In this document: one piece after another, positions 49,518 through 58,134 of the stretch
Layout: every line of letters begins with the position of its first letter
Numbering within the stretch: the stretch's first letter is position 1
DNA from: CALSMU01 sp965230225
Lineage (GTDB): Bacteria; Bacteroidota; Bacteroidia; Flavobacteriales_D; Parvicellaceae
Assembly: GCA_965230225.1 (NCBI GenBank)
Contig: CBDDKM010000003.1
Coordinates: 310,001-374,000 of the forward strand
Length of the DNA: 64,000 nt
Direction of reading: 5' to 3'
Notes under the pieces: generated by a model
The model's input: only the letters and a program-made list of their open reading frames with translations
Told to the model about the DNA's origin: nothing
The model's database searches: none
Translations under genes and position numbers: made by a program

Positions 49518-50450
49518 ATGACATTGATAATTGTAGCAGCATTGTGTTTTTTCGGACTTATTGGCTTTCTGATGTACAAGAAAAAGTTGATAGGACCGTT
49601 TTTCCGTTTTTTAGTTTCCAGATTATTCTTAATCAATTTCTTTCTGGCATTGATTGTTGCCGTTAGTATCCCATACTTTACATTGGGATATTTAGAAAGT
49701 TATACCAATAATGATTCTGAAGATTATAAAAAATACTACATATCAGTACCGGATTTTAGAGGAATTCATTTAGATGATATACCTGAATTCATTAAGGGGA
49801 AAGAGTTGGAATACGTTATCAGTGATTCCGTTTATTCGGATGATTCTCCTGCAGGAACTGTAATTAGACAGGATCCTGATCCCCATACTGATTCTATAGA
49901 GTCGTTTGTTAAGCCGGGAAGAAGAATTTACCTTACTATAGTCAAGAAAGAAGGGGAGTACAAAGAGGTCCCTGATTTGTTAACGGTTAATAACTCCAAA
50001 AAACTAGCTACTGTGAAACTTGAAATGTTAGGTTTTAAAGTAGATTTTGAAGTAAAAGAACACAAGGATGATGGAAAAGTGTTGGATGTTAAATACAAAG
50101 GAAAAAGTATTGCACCGGGCACTAAATTGTTAAAAGGATCGTTAATCACCATAGTTTATGGTAGTGGTGCAGGTGGACACCCTGTTGCATTGCCTAAATT
50201 GGCAGGAATGACAGTAATGGACGCTAATCAGTTATTAGCATTATCTGGGCTGGAGTCTGAGGTGATTTATCAGAATGCTATGAATGCTCAAGATTCTCTA
50301 AATTTTGTGGTTTATAAGCAAAGTCCTCATCCAAATTCTGTTGTTCAGGGAGTTGTTCCTTCTGGAACCGTGGTGTCAGTTTGGGCTAAAAAGCAGGAAA
50401 TCCAAGTACCGGTAGATACATCTGGAGTAGCTCCTGCCATGAACCCTTAA
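49518..50450 (+). CDS. Membrane-anchored PASTA-domain protein without kinase
   Basis: This 310-residue protein has two N-terminal hydrophobic helices (about 2-20 and 36-59) and then three PASTA domains in the periplasm (about 73-148, 150-220, 222-292). These are recognisable by VPDFRGIHLDD, VPDLLTVNNSKKLA and LPKLAGMTVMDANQLL. PASTA domains bind cell-wall precursors or muropeptides and usually sit behind a Ser/Thr kinase or a penicillin-binding protein. Here neither is present, as is usual in Bacteroidota. It lies between ddl and a T9SS cargo gene and an RluA-family gene, a conserved Bacteroidota order. The -7 box upstream supports this start. Confidence 0.85.
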   Translation: MTLIIVAALCFFGLIGFLMYKKKLIGPFFRFLVSRLFLINFFLALIVAVSIPYFTLGYLESYTNNDSEDYKKYYISVPDFRGIHLDDIPEFIKGKELEYVISDSVYSDDSPAGTVIRQDPDPHTDSIESFVKPGRRIYLTIVKKEGEYKEVPDLLTVNNSKKLATVKLEMLGFKVDFEVKEHKDDGKVLDVKYKGKSIAPGTKLLKGSLITIVYGSGAGGHPVALPKLAGMTVMDANQLLALSGLESEVIYQNAMNAQDSLNFVVYKQSPHPNSVVQGVVPSGTVVSVWAKKQEIQVPVDTSGVAPAMNP

Positions 50451-50466
50451 TTGTGAATAGAACGGA

Positions 50467-52704
50467 ATGAAAAAGATACTCACCTTACTACTAACCATCG
50501 TTGCGTTTTCTGGGTTTGCACAGGAATCGTTGGAGCCGCTAAGGTATAATGCTGCTTTGCAAAGAGCTGGAATACAAGAAAAAGTGGGTGCATTGCACGG
50601 AACTTTTATTTATTCATTTGATACCTTGTCTCTGCCATTTATAGATGATTTTTCTCAAGATCATTTTGAACCATTTAATGCTCAGGCAGGTGATGCTAAT
50701 GTCTCTGATACTACTTGGTTTCATATTGTAAATGGAGGTAACCCGGAACCAATGGGTACCATTTATATGTTGGATACTACCTATAAGTATGAAATTGATA
50801 CAGTACCGGGGCATGGTACGGATTCTTTTACGGTAGATACCATACCATTAACTTCATTAACTGTTGATCTATATGATTTATCTGATTATCTGGTAACTGT
50901 ACAGAACAACGTTGAGGTATGGCCAGCCATGGTTATTTTTGATACGCTTTATCAGACATCTACCTCAGAAGATACTTTGATTGAGGTAAATCCAGATATT
51001 GAGCAGGATTCCATGACCATCTATTTTGTGGATGCTTCTAATTCTAATGTATATTGGGAAGATCGATATGCTTATAGAAACGATAATTACCCTATAGACC
51101 CAGTTTCTATTGGTGTGGCTACTTTTGATGGGTTAGATGAAAATGGATATCCTTATGATTGGTCTTCTGCCTCTGCTTATGGAATAGCAGATTACCTTAC
51201 TTCTAAACCTATTGACTTAAGTCCTTATACCATTGCTGATTCAATTTATTTGAGCTTCTTATACCAACCAGGAGGGTTAGGTGAAAATCCAGAATCTGGA
51301 GATTCGCTGGTACTTGAATTTTGGTCCCCAACAACGGGCACGTGGAATCATGTATGGAGTACAGGTGGGTTTACGAGTTCGGATTTTGAGATTGAGTTGT
51401 ACAAGTTAATGGATCCTCAGTATTTGCAAAATGGATTTCAGTTTAGGTTTCTAAACTATGGATCGTTAACAGGTAGCCTGGACCACTGGCATTTGGATTA
51501 TGTTATGCTGGATAGGTTTATGGAGTACGATGATACTTTAATGTTAGATTGGGCCTATCAATACCCTGTACATACTTTGTTGAAAGAGTATACATCAGTG
51601 CCCTGGCCTCATTACGAGTTTGACCCTTATGGGATGATGCTGGATTCTGTCAAAGCATACACCTATAACTCTTCTAATCAGGCAGTATTTATAGATCCTT
51701 GTACAATGGATTTGTTTTACGAAGGAGGGGCAGTAAATACTATTAACTATGTTGTTAACCCAAGTAACGCTCCTGCTTTGAGTCAGCACCCTATGAAGTA
51801 CGATATTCCATCAAACTTCTTTTATGATACTATTCTTGCAGATACTTGTGCAGTGTTTGATACAAGGTTTTTCATTAATACCAACACAGCCAATTCGTTA
51901 GATGAAAATGATACCTTATTCCTGCATCAGGAAATGTGTAATTATTATTCTTATGATGACGGGAGTGCAGAGGCTGCTTATGGGATACAGGGAGCAGGTG
52001 CTGAGTTAGCATATCAATTTACTTTACCTGCTGGTCTTTCTGATACCATTAGAGCTGTTTATATGCATTTCTCAGCTTCTGTAAATGATATGAGTCAGGA
52101 ACCTTTCTTTATCCAGATTTGGGATGATAATGGAGCGGGGGAACCAGGTAGCCTTATTTATACTACGGATGATCAAAACCTTCCAGTCTCTTATGTTCCA
52201 CAATACAATATTGGAGTAGATGGATTTTATGAGTACGTATTACCGGAGCAAATAGAATTAACAGGAACATTCTACGTTGGTTGGAAACAATCAACTCCAG
52301 ATAGAATGAATATTGGTTTTGATAAGAATATCAATCATCAGGATAAGATATTCTACGATATCGGAACCGGTTTTACCAGCACTGGTTTTGAAGGTTCTTT
52401 GATGATGAGACCGGTTTTTGTTTCAGATAAAGATGCTCTTTCGGTATCTATTGAAGAAAAAAAGGAACACGTATCATTCAAGGTTTATCCTAACCCTGCC
52501 AATGATATGGTCCAAATCGATGTAGATGAACCATTTCAGGGGACCGTAAGAATATTTGATTTACAGGGGAAAAACATCTATACTAATCGTTTAGTAATGG
52601 GCGAGCCAATTAGTATTTCTAACCTTTCTAATGGGCTTTATTTAGTACAACTGGAGTCGGAAGATGGAGTACAGTCTGTACAAAAACTTTCTGTTAGACA
52701 TTAA
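50467..52704 (+). CDS. T9SS type A sorting-domain protein, cell-surface
   Basis: This 745-residue protein has a signal peptide (MKKILTLLLTIVAFSGFAQ), a long beta-rich region with no recognisable enzyme motif, and a type A T9SS sorting domain at the end (VYPNPANDMVQIDV, then SNLSNGLYLVQLESEDG). The middle contains jelly-roll-like WHLDYVMLDRF and a YYSYDDGSAEAAYG stretch common to Bacteroidota surface proteins. It is 16 bp after the PASTA gene and in the same direction. It probably reaches the surface through T9SS; its role is unknown. Confidence 0.87.
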   Translation: MKKILTLLLTIVAFSGFAQESLEPLRYNAALQRAGIQEKVGALHGTFIYSFDTLSLPFIDDFSQDHFEPFNAQAGDANVSDTTWFHIVNGGNPEPMGTIYMLDTTYKYEIDTVPGHGTDSFTVDTIPLTSLTVDLYDLSDYLVTVQNNVEVWPAMVIFDTLYQTSTSEDTLIEVNPDIEQDSMTIYFVDASNSNVYWEDRYAYRNDNYPIDPVSIGVATFDGLDENGYPYDWSSASAYGIADYLTSKPIDLSPYTIADSIYLSFLYQPGGLGENPESGDSLVLEFWSPTTGTWNHVWSTGGFTSSDFEIELYKLMDPQYLQNGFQFRFLNYGSLTGSLDHWHLDYVMLDRFMEYDDTLMLDWAYQYPVHTLLKEYTSVPWPHYEFDPYGMMLDSVKAYTYNSSNQAVFIDPCTMDLFYEGGAVNTINYVVNPSNAPALSQHPMKYDIPSNFFYDTILADTCAVFDTRFFINTNTANSLDENDTLFLHQEMCNYYSYDDGSAEAAYGIQGAGAELAYQFTLPAGLSDTIRAVYMHFSASVNDMSQEPFFIQIWDDNGAGEPGSLIYTTDDQNLPVSYVPQYNIGVDGFYEYVLPEQIELTGTFYVGWKQSTPDRMNIGFDKNINHQDKIFYDIGTGFTSTGFEGSLMMRPVFVSDKDALSVSIEEKKEHVSFKVYPNPANDMVQIDVDEPFQGTVRIFDLQGKNIYTNRLVMGEPISISNLSNGLYLVQLESEDGVQSVQKLSVRH

Positions 52705-52743
52705 TCGAATTCGTAAGTAATTAGTGATTTTCTGCAAAATTCG

Positions 52744-52751
52744 CATCTTTG
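52744..52751 (+). promoter_or_regulatory. Possible -7 box of the RluA-family gene
   Basis: CATCTTTG differs from TAnnTTTG at one base and lies 22 nt before the GTG start; TTTTC is upstream at 52727. Confidence 0.35.
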
Positions 52752-52773
52752 CTGCGATTAAAATTACCTAGTT

Positions 52774-53820
52774 GTGGAAGAAAACTTAGAGAATCAGGAG
52801 CACGAAACTGAGCAGGATGAGATGTTTGAGCATTACAACATTGTTGCCGATGCCGGACAGGAGCCATTAAGAATTGATAAGTTTTTAATGGATCGTATTC
52901 CCAATACCTCGAGAAACAAGCTTCAGATAGCAGCTAAGAATGGTAATATTTTGGTCAATCAAAATAAGGTAAAATCCAACTACAAGGTAAAACCATTAGA
53001 TGAGGTTTCTATTGTATTACCTTACCCTATAAGGAAAATAGAATTAATTCCAGAGGATATCCCAATTGATATTGTTTATGAAGACAATGATTTAGTTGTT
53101 GTAAATAAACCGGCCGGGATGGTTGTTCATCCAGGATATGGAAACTACACCGGTACATTGGTAAATGCTTTGGTTTATCATTTTGACAATTTGCCGGAGT
53201 TACCAAGCGATTATTTTGGAAGGCCGGGGTTGGTACACCGATTAGATAAGAATACCACAGGATTAATGGTGGTAGCCAAAACTGAAAATGCCTTGACACA
53301 TTTAGCTAATCAGTTTTTCGAACGTACCACTTATAGAAGATATAACGCTTTGGTTTGGGGAGATTTTGAAGAGGATGAAGGAACTGTTACGGGGCATTTG
53401 GGAAGATCTTTAAAAAACAGAAAAGTAATGGATGTATTTCCTGATGGAAGTATGGGAAAACACGCTGTTACACATTATAAAGTATTAGAACGGTTTGGAT
53501 ACTGTACTTTGGTAGAGTGTCGATTAGAAACCGGTAGAACTCATCAAATTAGAGTTCACATGAAGCATATTGGGCATCCACTTTTTAATGATAATGAATA
53601 CGGTGGCGATCGAATAGTTAAAGGAACCGTATTTAATAAGTACAAACAGTTTGTTCAAAATTGTTTTAGTATTCTTCCCAGACAGGCGCTACATGCAAAG
53701 TCTTTAGGGTTTACTCATCCGGTTACTGGAGAAAAAATGATGTTCGATTCAGAAATTCCAGATGATATGACTGAGGGAATTGATAAATGGAGAAAATATT
53801 CTGCCTCAAAGAATCAATAG
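52774..53820 (+). CDS. rluD: RluA-family 23S rRNA pseudouridine synthase
   Basis: This 348-residue enzyme isomerises uridines in rRNA to pseudouridine. An S4 RNA-binding domain (about 32-95) precedes the catalytic domain with Asp158 in LVHRLDKNTTGL, the RluA signature. GRTHQIRVHMKHIGHP and LHAKSLGFTHP complete the fold. In Bacteroidota this position (ddl-PASTA-rluD) is the RluD member, modifying helix 69, the same helix as RlmH; that assignment is by synteny. The start is GTG at 52774; a weak -7 box 22 nt upstream supports it over the Met at residue 17. It is separated from the T9SS gene by 69 bp. Confidence 0.92.
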   Translation: MEENLENQEHETEQDEMFEHYNIVADAGQEPLRIDKFLMDRIPNTSRNKLQIAAKNGNILVNQNKVKSNYKVKPLDEVSIVLPYPIRKIELIPEDIPIDIVYEDNDLVVVNKPAGMVVHPGYGNYTGTLVNALVYHFDNLPELPSDYFGRPGLVHRLDKNTTGLMVVAKTENALTHLANQFFERTTYRRYNALVWGDFEEDEGTVTGHLGRSLKNRKVMDVFPDGSMGKHAVTHYKVLERFGYCTLVECRLETGRTHQIRVHMKHIGHPLFNDNEYGGDRIVKGTVFNKYKQFVQNCFSILPRQALHAKSLGFTHPVTGEKMMFDSEIPDDMTEGIDKWRKYSASKNQ

Positions 53821-54009
53821 TAAAGGTCGTTAAGTGCTTGTTATCTAGTGTTTTGTAAGGTAGTCATTAAATGTCCTACTCAAATTTTAAGTTTTTTTTG
53901 GTTTTCAGACATCCCTTTTTTCTCTTTGCAGTCTTTTAAGTAGGAAATCATTGCCACACATTTGATTTTCCAGCCACCAACGTATTCCTGAAGCAAAAAA
54001 ATAACCACA

Positions 54010-55803
54010 ATGAGAAAATTAATTTTGCTCGTACTATTTGCGCTGCTGTTTAATGTAGGTTGGAGTTTTAAAACAGGTGAAGATCAAAAACGATTAGATT
54101 CTATTGTTAATGTTCATAACCTGGATGGATTCGCTATATCAGCAGATCAGTTTTTGGATGCATTTTATCCCAATATTTCTAATGCATTAAAAAAGGTAGA
54201 TAGTGTTTTTCAGGAACAATTTATACATCCTGCACAAGAGAAGTATGAGGCTATCATAGAGCAATCCAGATTAAAAGGTGATATAGCATTTTTATGTACT
54301 GCATACAGTGTTCAAACTAGATTTCAGGCACTACAGGCAGCTAATTTTCATTTAAAATATGTTTTAGAGCTAATCAGTATAGTAAAGGAAATGGGGTGGG
54401 AAACACCTTTAGTGGATCTCTATCAAAAGGCCGGGTGCTACTATAGTGAGAAGTTCATGTATTCTGAGTGGGAAAAGTATTCTGAGTTAGCTGAAGAATT
54501 AGCTCTGAAAAATAATTATGATTTGATGTTGGGAATGATCTACTATGAAAGAGCTACAATTCTTTTTGAACTAGACTCATACGAACATACAAGTTATCAT
54601 GATTCAATTCCTGTTTATTATAAAATGGCAGTGGAGAAGTATAAAAAAACTGAAGAGTGGAAAGGTGTTTTTATATCCTATCAAACGCTTAGTAAGTATT
54701 ACTTATATACTGATCAAATTGATAGTTGCTTTCATTATTTAAATGCAAGTACAGCTTATATCGATCGAAATGAGTGTCTTCAGCAATATCTTTATTGGGA
54801 TAGCTTTGGTTGGACCTACTATAAAATAGGGGAATTAAATCTTTCAGAGATTTATTTAGACTCTGTGGTTAATCATCCTTCTTGTCATGATATTTTTAAT
54901 AAAAGCTCAGCTTATAAAACCCTTGCCCTGGTATTGGAAAAGAAAGGAGAATATGAAAAGGCTTTAGTAGCTTATAAACAGCATAAAATCTATAATGACT
55001 CAGTGATTGATTTACGAGATCAATCGGAAGCTCTGACAATAAAGCATGATTATGAATTAACCATTAAAGAGCAAGAGTTAGCCATTAAGGATCTGGAAAT
55101 AGATCGAAATAGGAGTCAGGTTAAATATGAGCGTCAGAAACGATCTAAAGAAACACTTATTGGAGTATCCATCACTCTTTCGTTTGTGTTATTGTTTATA
55201 GCAATTGTTCTGTGGATGAGATATAGAAACAAGTCATTGTTACTTAAAGTGGCTGTTTTAAGCCATAAGAAAGAGTTAAACAGGGTTCGATTACAACAGC
55301 AAAAGATTGAGTTAGAAAAAGCCACCAAGGAAAAGGAATTAATCCAACTCAGCGAGGAACAGAAAACTAAAGAGTTGGAACAAAATCAGCGAGAGTTGTC
55401 GGCAGCAGCTATGATCAACGTTGCTAAGAATGAGTTTACGATGACCATCAAAGATAAAATTGAAGGGATGATCAATGGAGCTCCCGTGGAACCACAGGTA
55501 CTACGAACGATTGTTAGAGAGATAGATCAGGGAATGAATTTGGATAGTGATTGGGATGATTTTAAAATTCACTTTGAAAAGGTGCATCATAATTTCTTTA
55601 AGAGATTGAGCAATACCTATCAAAATCTAACTCCTAACGAGTTGAAACTTTGTGCTTATTTGAGGGTTAATTTATCCTCAAAAGAAATATGTCAGTTACT
55701 AAATATTACACAGGATGCCATTAACAAACGAAGGCAACGATTAAGAAAAAAGATTAAAATAAATGAAGACGAAGACTTGGTAAATTTTATGGTTAACTTT
55801 TAA
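54010..55803 (+). CDS. TPR-transmembrane-HTH signalling protein
   Basis: This 597-residue protein has a signal peptide (MRKLILLVLFALLFNVGWSF) and a periplasmic region with TPR-like repeats (about 30-345). One transmembrane helix (ETLIGVSITLSFVLLFIAIVLWM, about 378-400) precedes a cytoplasmic coiled coil. The last 60 residues are a LuxR-like helix-turn-helix, LTPNELKLCAYLRVNLSSKEICQLLNITQDAINKRRQRLRKKI. Such proteins are common in Bacteroidota and probably act as membrane-bound one-component regulators; this is inferred. There is no kinase or receiver domain. It stands alone, with a terminator downstream. Confidence 0.85.
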   Translation: MRKLILLVLFALLFNVGWSFKTGEDQKRLDSIVNVHNLDGFAISADQFLDAFYPNISNALKKVDSVFQEQFIHPAQEKYEAIIEQSRLKGDIAFLCTAYSVQTRFQALQAANFHLKYVLELISIVKEMGWETPLVDLYQKAGCYYSEKFMYSEWEKYSELAEELALKNNYDLMLGMIYYERATILFELDSYEHTSYHDSIPVYYKMAVEKYKKTEEWKGVFISYQTLSKYYLYTDQIDSCFHYLNASTAYIDRNECLQQYLYWDSFGWTYYKIGELNLSEIYLDSVVNHPSCHDIFNKSSAYKTLALVLEKKGEYEKALVAYKQHKIYNDSVIDLRDQSEALTIKHDYELTIKEQELAIKDLEIDRNRSQVKYERQKRSKETLIGVSITLSFVLLFIAIVLWMRYRNKSLLLKVAVLSHKKELNRVRLQQQKIELEKATKEKELIQLSEEQKTKELEQNQRELSAAAMINVAKNEFTMTIKDKIEGMINGAPVEPQVLRTIVREIDQGMNLDSDWDDFKIHFEKVHHNFFKRLSNTYQNLTPNELKLCAYLRVNLSSKEICQLLNITQDAINKRRQRLRKKIKINEDEDLVNFMVNF

Positions 55804-55856
55804 ATATTTGATTATCCCTGAATCAATTTAAACTAAGTTATAGTTGCTAAGAACAG

Positions 55857-55890
55857 GCTCGAGATTTACTTTATAATCTCGGGTTTGTTT
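55857..55890 (+). terminator. Terminator of the TPR-HTH gene
   Basis: A stem of 9-10 bp with one G:U pair, CTCGAGATT / AATCTCGGG, and an 8-nt loop is followed by TTTGTTT. Confidence 0.7.
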
Positions 55891-55970
55891 CTTCATTTTA
55901 AGGAATTCAACATATTGAGTGGTTCCTGTGCTTTTACCACTCGCTAAATATGTTGGACTATGAATAAACA

Positions 55971-55998
55971 AGCCCCGGAACTTCTCAATTCCGGGGCT
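55971..55998 (-). terminator. menB terminator
   Basis: A perfect 10-bp stem AGCCCCGGAA (55971-55980) / TTCCGGGGCT (55989-55998) has an 8-nt loop. On the minus strand it is followed by TGTTTATT, just past the menB stop at 56024. Confidence 0.8.
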
Positions 55999-56023
55999 CG
56001 TATTTTATTCAATCTTTTTTAGT

Positions 56024-56866
56024 TTATGGGAACTTAGGGAACTTCGAAAAGTCTCTTTTTCTCTTCTCTAAAAATGCGTTTCTACCTTCTATAGCTTCTT
56101 CTGTACCATAGGCTAAACGAGTAGCTTCTCCGGCGTATACTTGTTGTCCAACAAGTCCATCATCAATTAGGTTAAATCCAAACTTTAGCATTTTAATGGC
56201 TGTAGGACTTTTAGTCATAATTTCCTGTGCCCAATCATAAGCTACTTGTTCTAATTCATCATGAGGAACTACTTTATTTACCATTCCCATTTCATAGGCT
56301 TCCTGAGCAGAGTAATTGGCTCCTAAGAAGAAGATTTCTCTGGCTCTTTTTTGTCCCACCTGACGAGCCAGGTAAGCGGAACCAAATCCACCATCAAAAC
56401 TTGCTACATCTGCATCAGTTTGCTTAAAAATAGCGTGTTCTTTACTTGCAATGGTCATGTCGCATACAACGTGAAGGCTATGTCCTCCTCCCACGGCCCA
56501 ACCCGGAACCACTGCTATTACAACTTTGTTCATGAACCTGATTTGGCGCTGAACATCTAAAATGTTGAATCTGTTAACTCCATTTTCCCCTTTATATCCA
56601 GTGTTCGACCTAACTCGTTGGTCTCCTCCAGAGCAAAATGCCCAACCACCGTCTTTAGGTGATGGACCTTCACCGGTAATAAGCACTACACCAATATCCT
56701 GGCTTTCGTGACAAATGATTAAAGCTTCCCACAGTTCGTCTACTGTTTTAGGTGTAAATGCGTTTCTACATTCAGGTCTATTGAATGCTATTCTTGCTAC
56801 ACCATTTAATGTTTTAAAGGTGATTTCCTCATATTCCTTTTCTGTTTTCCACTCTAAATTTGCCAT
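56024..56866 (-). CDS. menB: 1,4-dihydroxy-2-naphthoyl-CoA synthase
   Basis: MenB closes the second ring of the naphthoquinone by converting succinylbenzoyl-CoA to 1,4-dihydroxy-2-naphthoyl-CoA. The protein has 280 residues and the crotonase fold. Features include RIAFNRPECRNAFTPKTVDEL, AFCSGGDQRVR, the oxyanion turn GWAVGGGHSLHVVCDMTIAS and SFDGGFGSAYLARQVG, all MenB-like rather than general enoyl-CoA hydratase. The start is ATG 56864-56866. It is transcribed alone, about 31 kb from the menD-menF operon, from a -7 box 28 nt upstream. Confidence 0.95.
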   Translation of the reverse strand: MANLEWKTEKEYEEITFKTLNGVARIAFNRPECRNAFTPKTVDELWEALIICHESQDIGVVLITGEGPSPKDGGWAFCSGGDQRVRSNTGYKGENGVNRFNILDVQRQIRFMNKVVIAVVPGWAVGGGHSLHVVCDMTIASKEHAIFKQTDADVASFDGGFGSAYLARQVGQKRAREIFFLGANYSAQEAYEMGMVNKVVPHDELEQVAYDWAQEIMTKSPTAIKMLKFGFNLIDDGLVGQQVYAGEATRLAYGTEEAIEGRNAFLEKRKRDFSKFPKFP

Positions 56867-56893
56867 TGAGATAATTTTGTGTTCGAAGTCTTA

Positions 56894-56928
56894 CAAATGT
56901 AAGAACAAACCCGGTGAGTTGATACAAA
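56894..56928 (-). promoter_or_regulatory. menB promoter (-33 and -7)
   Basis: On the minus strand TACATTTG (56894-56901) is 23 nt from TTTG (56925-56928), at the long end of the Bacteroidota spacing range. The leader would be about 20 nt. Confidence 0.5.
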
Positions 56929-56984
56929 AAAGAGAAACTTCGCTCTTGCTCTGTTTCTCTTTCTGTTTTGTACCCAAGGTGGGA

Positions 56985-57002
56985 CCTGCCTGTCGGCAGG
57001 TA
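56985..57002. repeat. Palindromic element between tRNA-like 3' sequences
   Basis: The 7-bp stem ACCTGCC / GGCAGGT has a TGTC loop. On the minus strand it is preceded by TTCAACTCT and followed by CCCACCTTGGGTAC, which look like pieces of a tRNA T-arm and acceptor end. It resembles the CCTGCC-type palindromes that recur in Bacteroidota genomes. Confidence 0.45.
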
Positions 57003-57126
57003 GAGTTGAACTAAAGAGTTTATTATTAGAAATGTCAATGTTGCCGGTAGCTACGAGGTCCGAGTAGGTATCTTGATCTTTATGATTCACAATTGGCAGT
57101 GCTTTGTATATTGCTTAGTCGTACCA

Positions 57127-57155
57127 ATTGTAAATTGTTAAGTACACATTGTAAA
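57127..57155 (+). promoter_or_regulatory. Direct ATTGTAAA repeats, possible LytTR binding site
   Basis: ATTGTAAA occurs at 57127-57134 and 57148-57155, 21 bp apart start to start (two helical turns), as in LytTR-type sites. It lies about 60-90 bp before the LytTR gene. A third copy is at 61244-61251, upstream of the beta-helix gene. Confidence 0.4.
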
Positions 57156-57215
57156 ATAAAAGACCTATTTTAAATCTATTCTAATACCTTTATAGTAAAT
57201 GCGTGTTGTTTAGAA

Positions 57216-57962
57216 ATGATTAAAGCGGTAATAATAGATGATGAGGCAAAAGCCAGAGAACTTCTCACATGTATTATACAAAGTAAGTACAGCGACCTTG
57301 TTGAAATTATTGGGGAAGCAGATGATGTTAATTCCGGAATTAATCTAATAAGATCCAAACTGCCAGATTTAGCCTTTATTGATATTCAAATGCCTGATGG
57401 ATCAGGATTTGAAATAGTAGAAAAAACTCAAGGATTTAAAACCGAGTTCATATTTGCCACAGCATACGATAAGTATGCTTTAAAAGCTTTTGAATGTAGT
57501 GCATTTGGGTATCTGATGAAGCCCATTAATTTTATGAAATTGGGTGAATTGATACTTCGTTTTAAGGATCAAATGGATTTACTTAGCTCAAGTAGGAATA
57601 TACGTTTAAAGGTATTGGTAGAAAACTATTCAGATAAAAAGGTTCACAAAATTGTTGTAAAAGGAATTAATGGTTTTACAGTTCTTGAATTAGACCGTAT
57701 TTACCATCTGGTCGGAGATGGTAGTTATACTAGATTTGTAACAATTGATTCTACTAAAGTAGTAGCAAGCAAGAATTTAGGAACCTATGAAAAACTTCTT
57801 GAAGATTATGGTTTTTTTCGTATTCATCAGGGGTCTTTGGTGAATTTGGCTCTTGTTCAAGAGTATTCTACAGAGGATGGGGGGACTGTTGTTATGAAGA
57901 ATGGTGATGAGTTAAAATTGGCTAGAAAGAGAAGAGCAGAATTTATTAAAAAGTTTATTTGA
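57216..57962 (+). CDS. LytTR-family response regulator
   Basis: This 248-residue response regulator has a receiver domain (1-120, acidic Asp8 and Asp9, phosphoacceptor Asp56 in LAFIDIQMPDGSGF, and the LMKPINF lysine). A C-terminal LytTR DNA-binding domain (about 135-245) has IVVKGINGFTVLELDRIYHLVGDGSYT, FRIHQGSLVNLALV and a final KRRAEFIKKF. It is followed by a histidine kinase that fits LytS type, the usual pairing for LytTR regulators. The start is ATG 57216. A pair of ATTGTAAA sites lies just upstream, suggesting autoregulation. Confidence 0.93.
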   Translation: MIKAVIIDDEAKARELLTCIIQSKYSDLVEIIGEADDVNSGINLIRSKLPDLAFIDIQMPDGSGFEIVEKTQGFKTEFIFATAYDKYALKAFECSAFGYLMKPINFMKLGELILRFKDQMDLLSSSRNIRLKVLVENYSDKKVHKIVVKGINGFTVLELDRIYHLVGDGSYTRFVTIDSTKVVASKNLGTYEKLLEDYGFFRIHQGSLVNLALVQEYSTEDGGTVVMKNGDELKLARKRRAEFIKKFI

Positions 57963-58134
57963 CCTGACCCCCACGACTATCATAGTTTTTTCCTATAGAT
58001 AATTATTTAATGTGAGAAATTAAGGTTGAAAACCAAAAACTTAGATGTACCCTCACCACCTAGTCAAATTACTTTTTATTTCGGAACAATAATTATAACC
58101 AAAATGAAAGTAGTAATTTAAGGCTATTAATGTA

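Larger units (their letters stand above)
56867..57215. other. 349-bp intergenic region with a palindrome and tRNA-like 3' fragment
   Basis: This gap separates divergent menB and the LytTR gene. It holds the menB promoter, a hairpin ACCTGCC / GGCAGGT (56985-57002), tRNA 3'-end-like bases on the minus strand on both sides of it, and two ATTGTAAA sites nearer the LytTR gene. No complete tRNA fold or real protein gene was found. Confidence 0.6.

Noticed and set aside
56854..57090. Minus-strand open frames upstream of menB
   Set aside because: They run across the menB promoter and a palindrome, have odd composition, and give known-looking spurious strings of the CCTGCC palindrome type.
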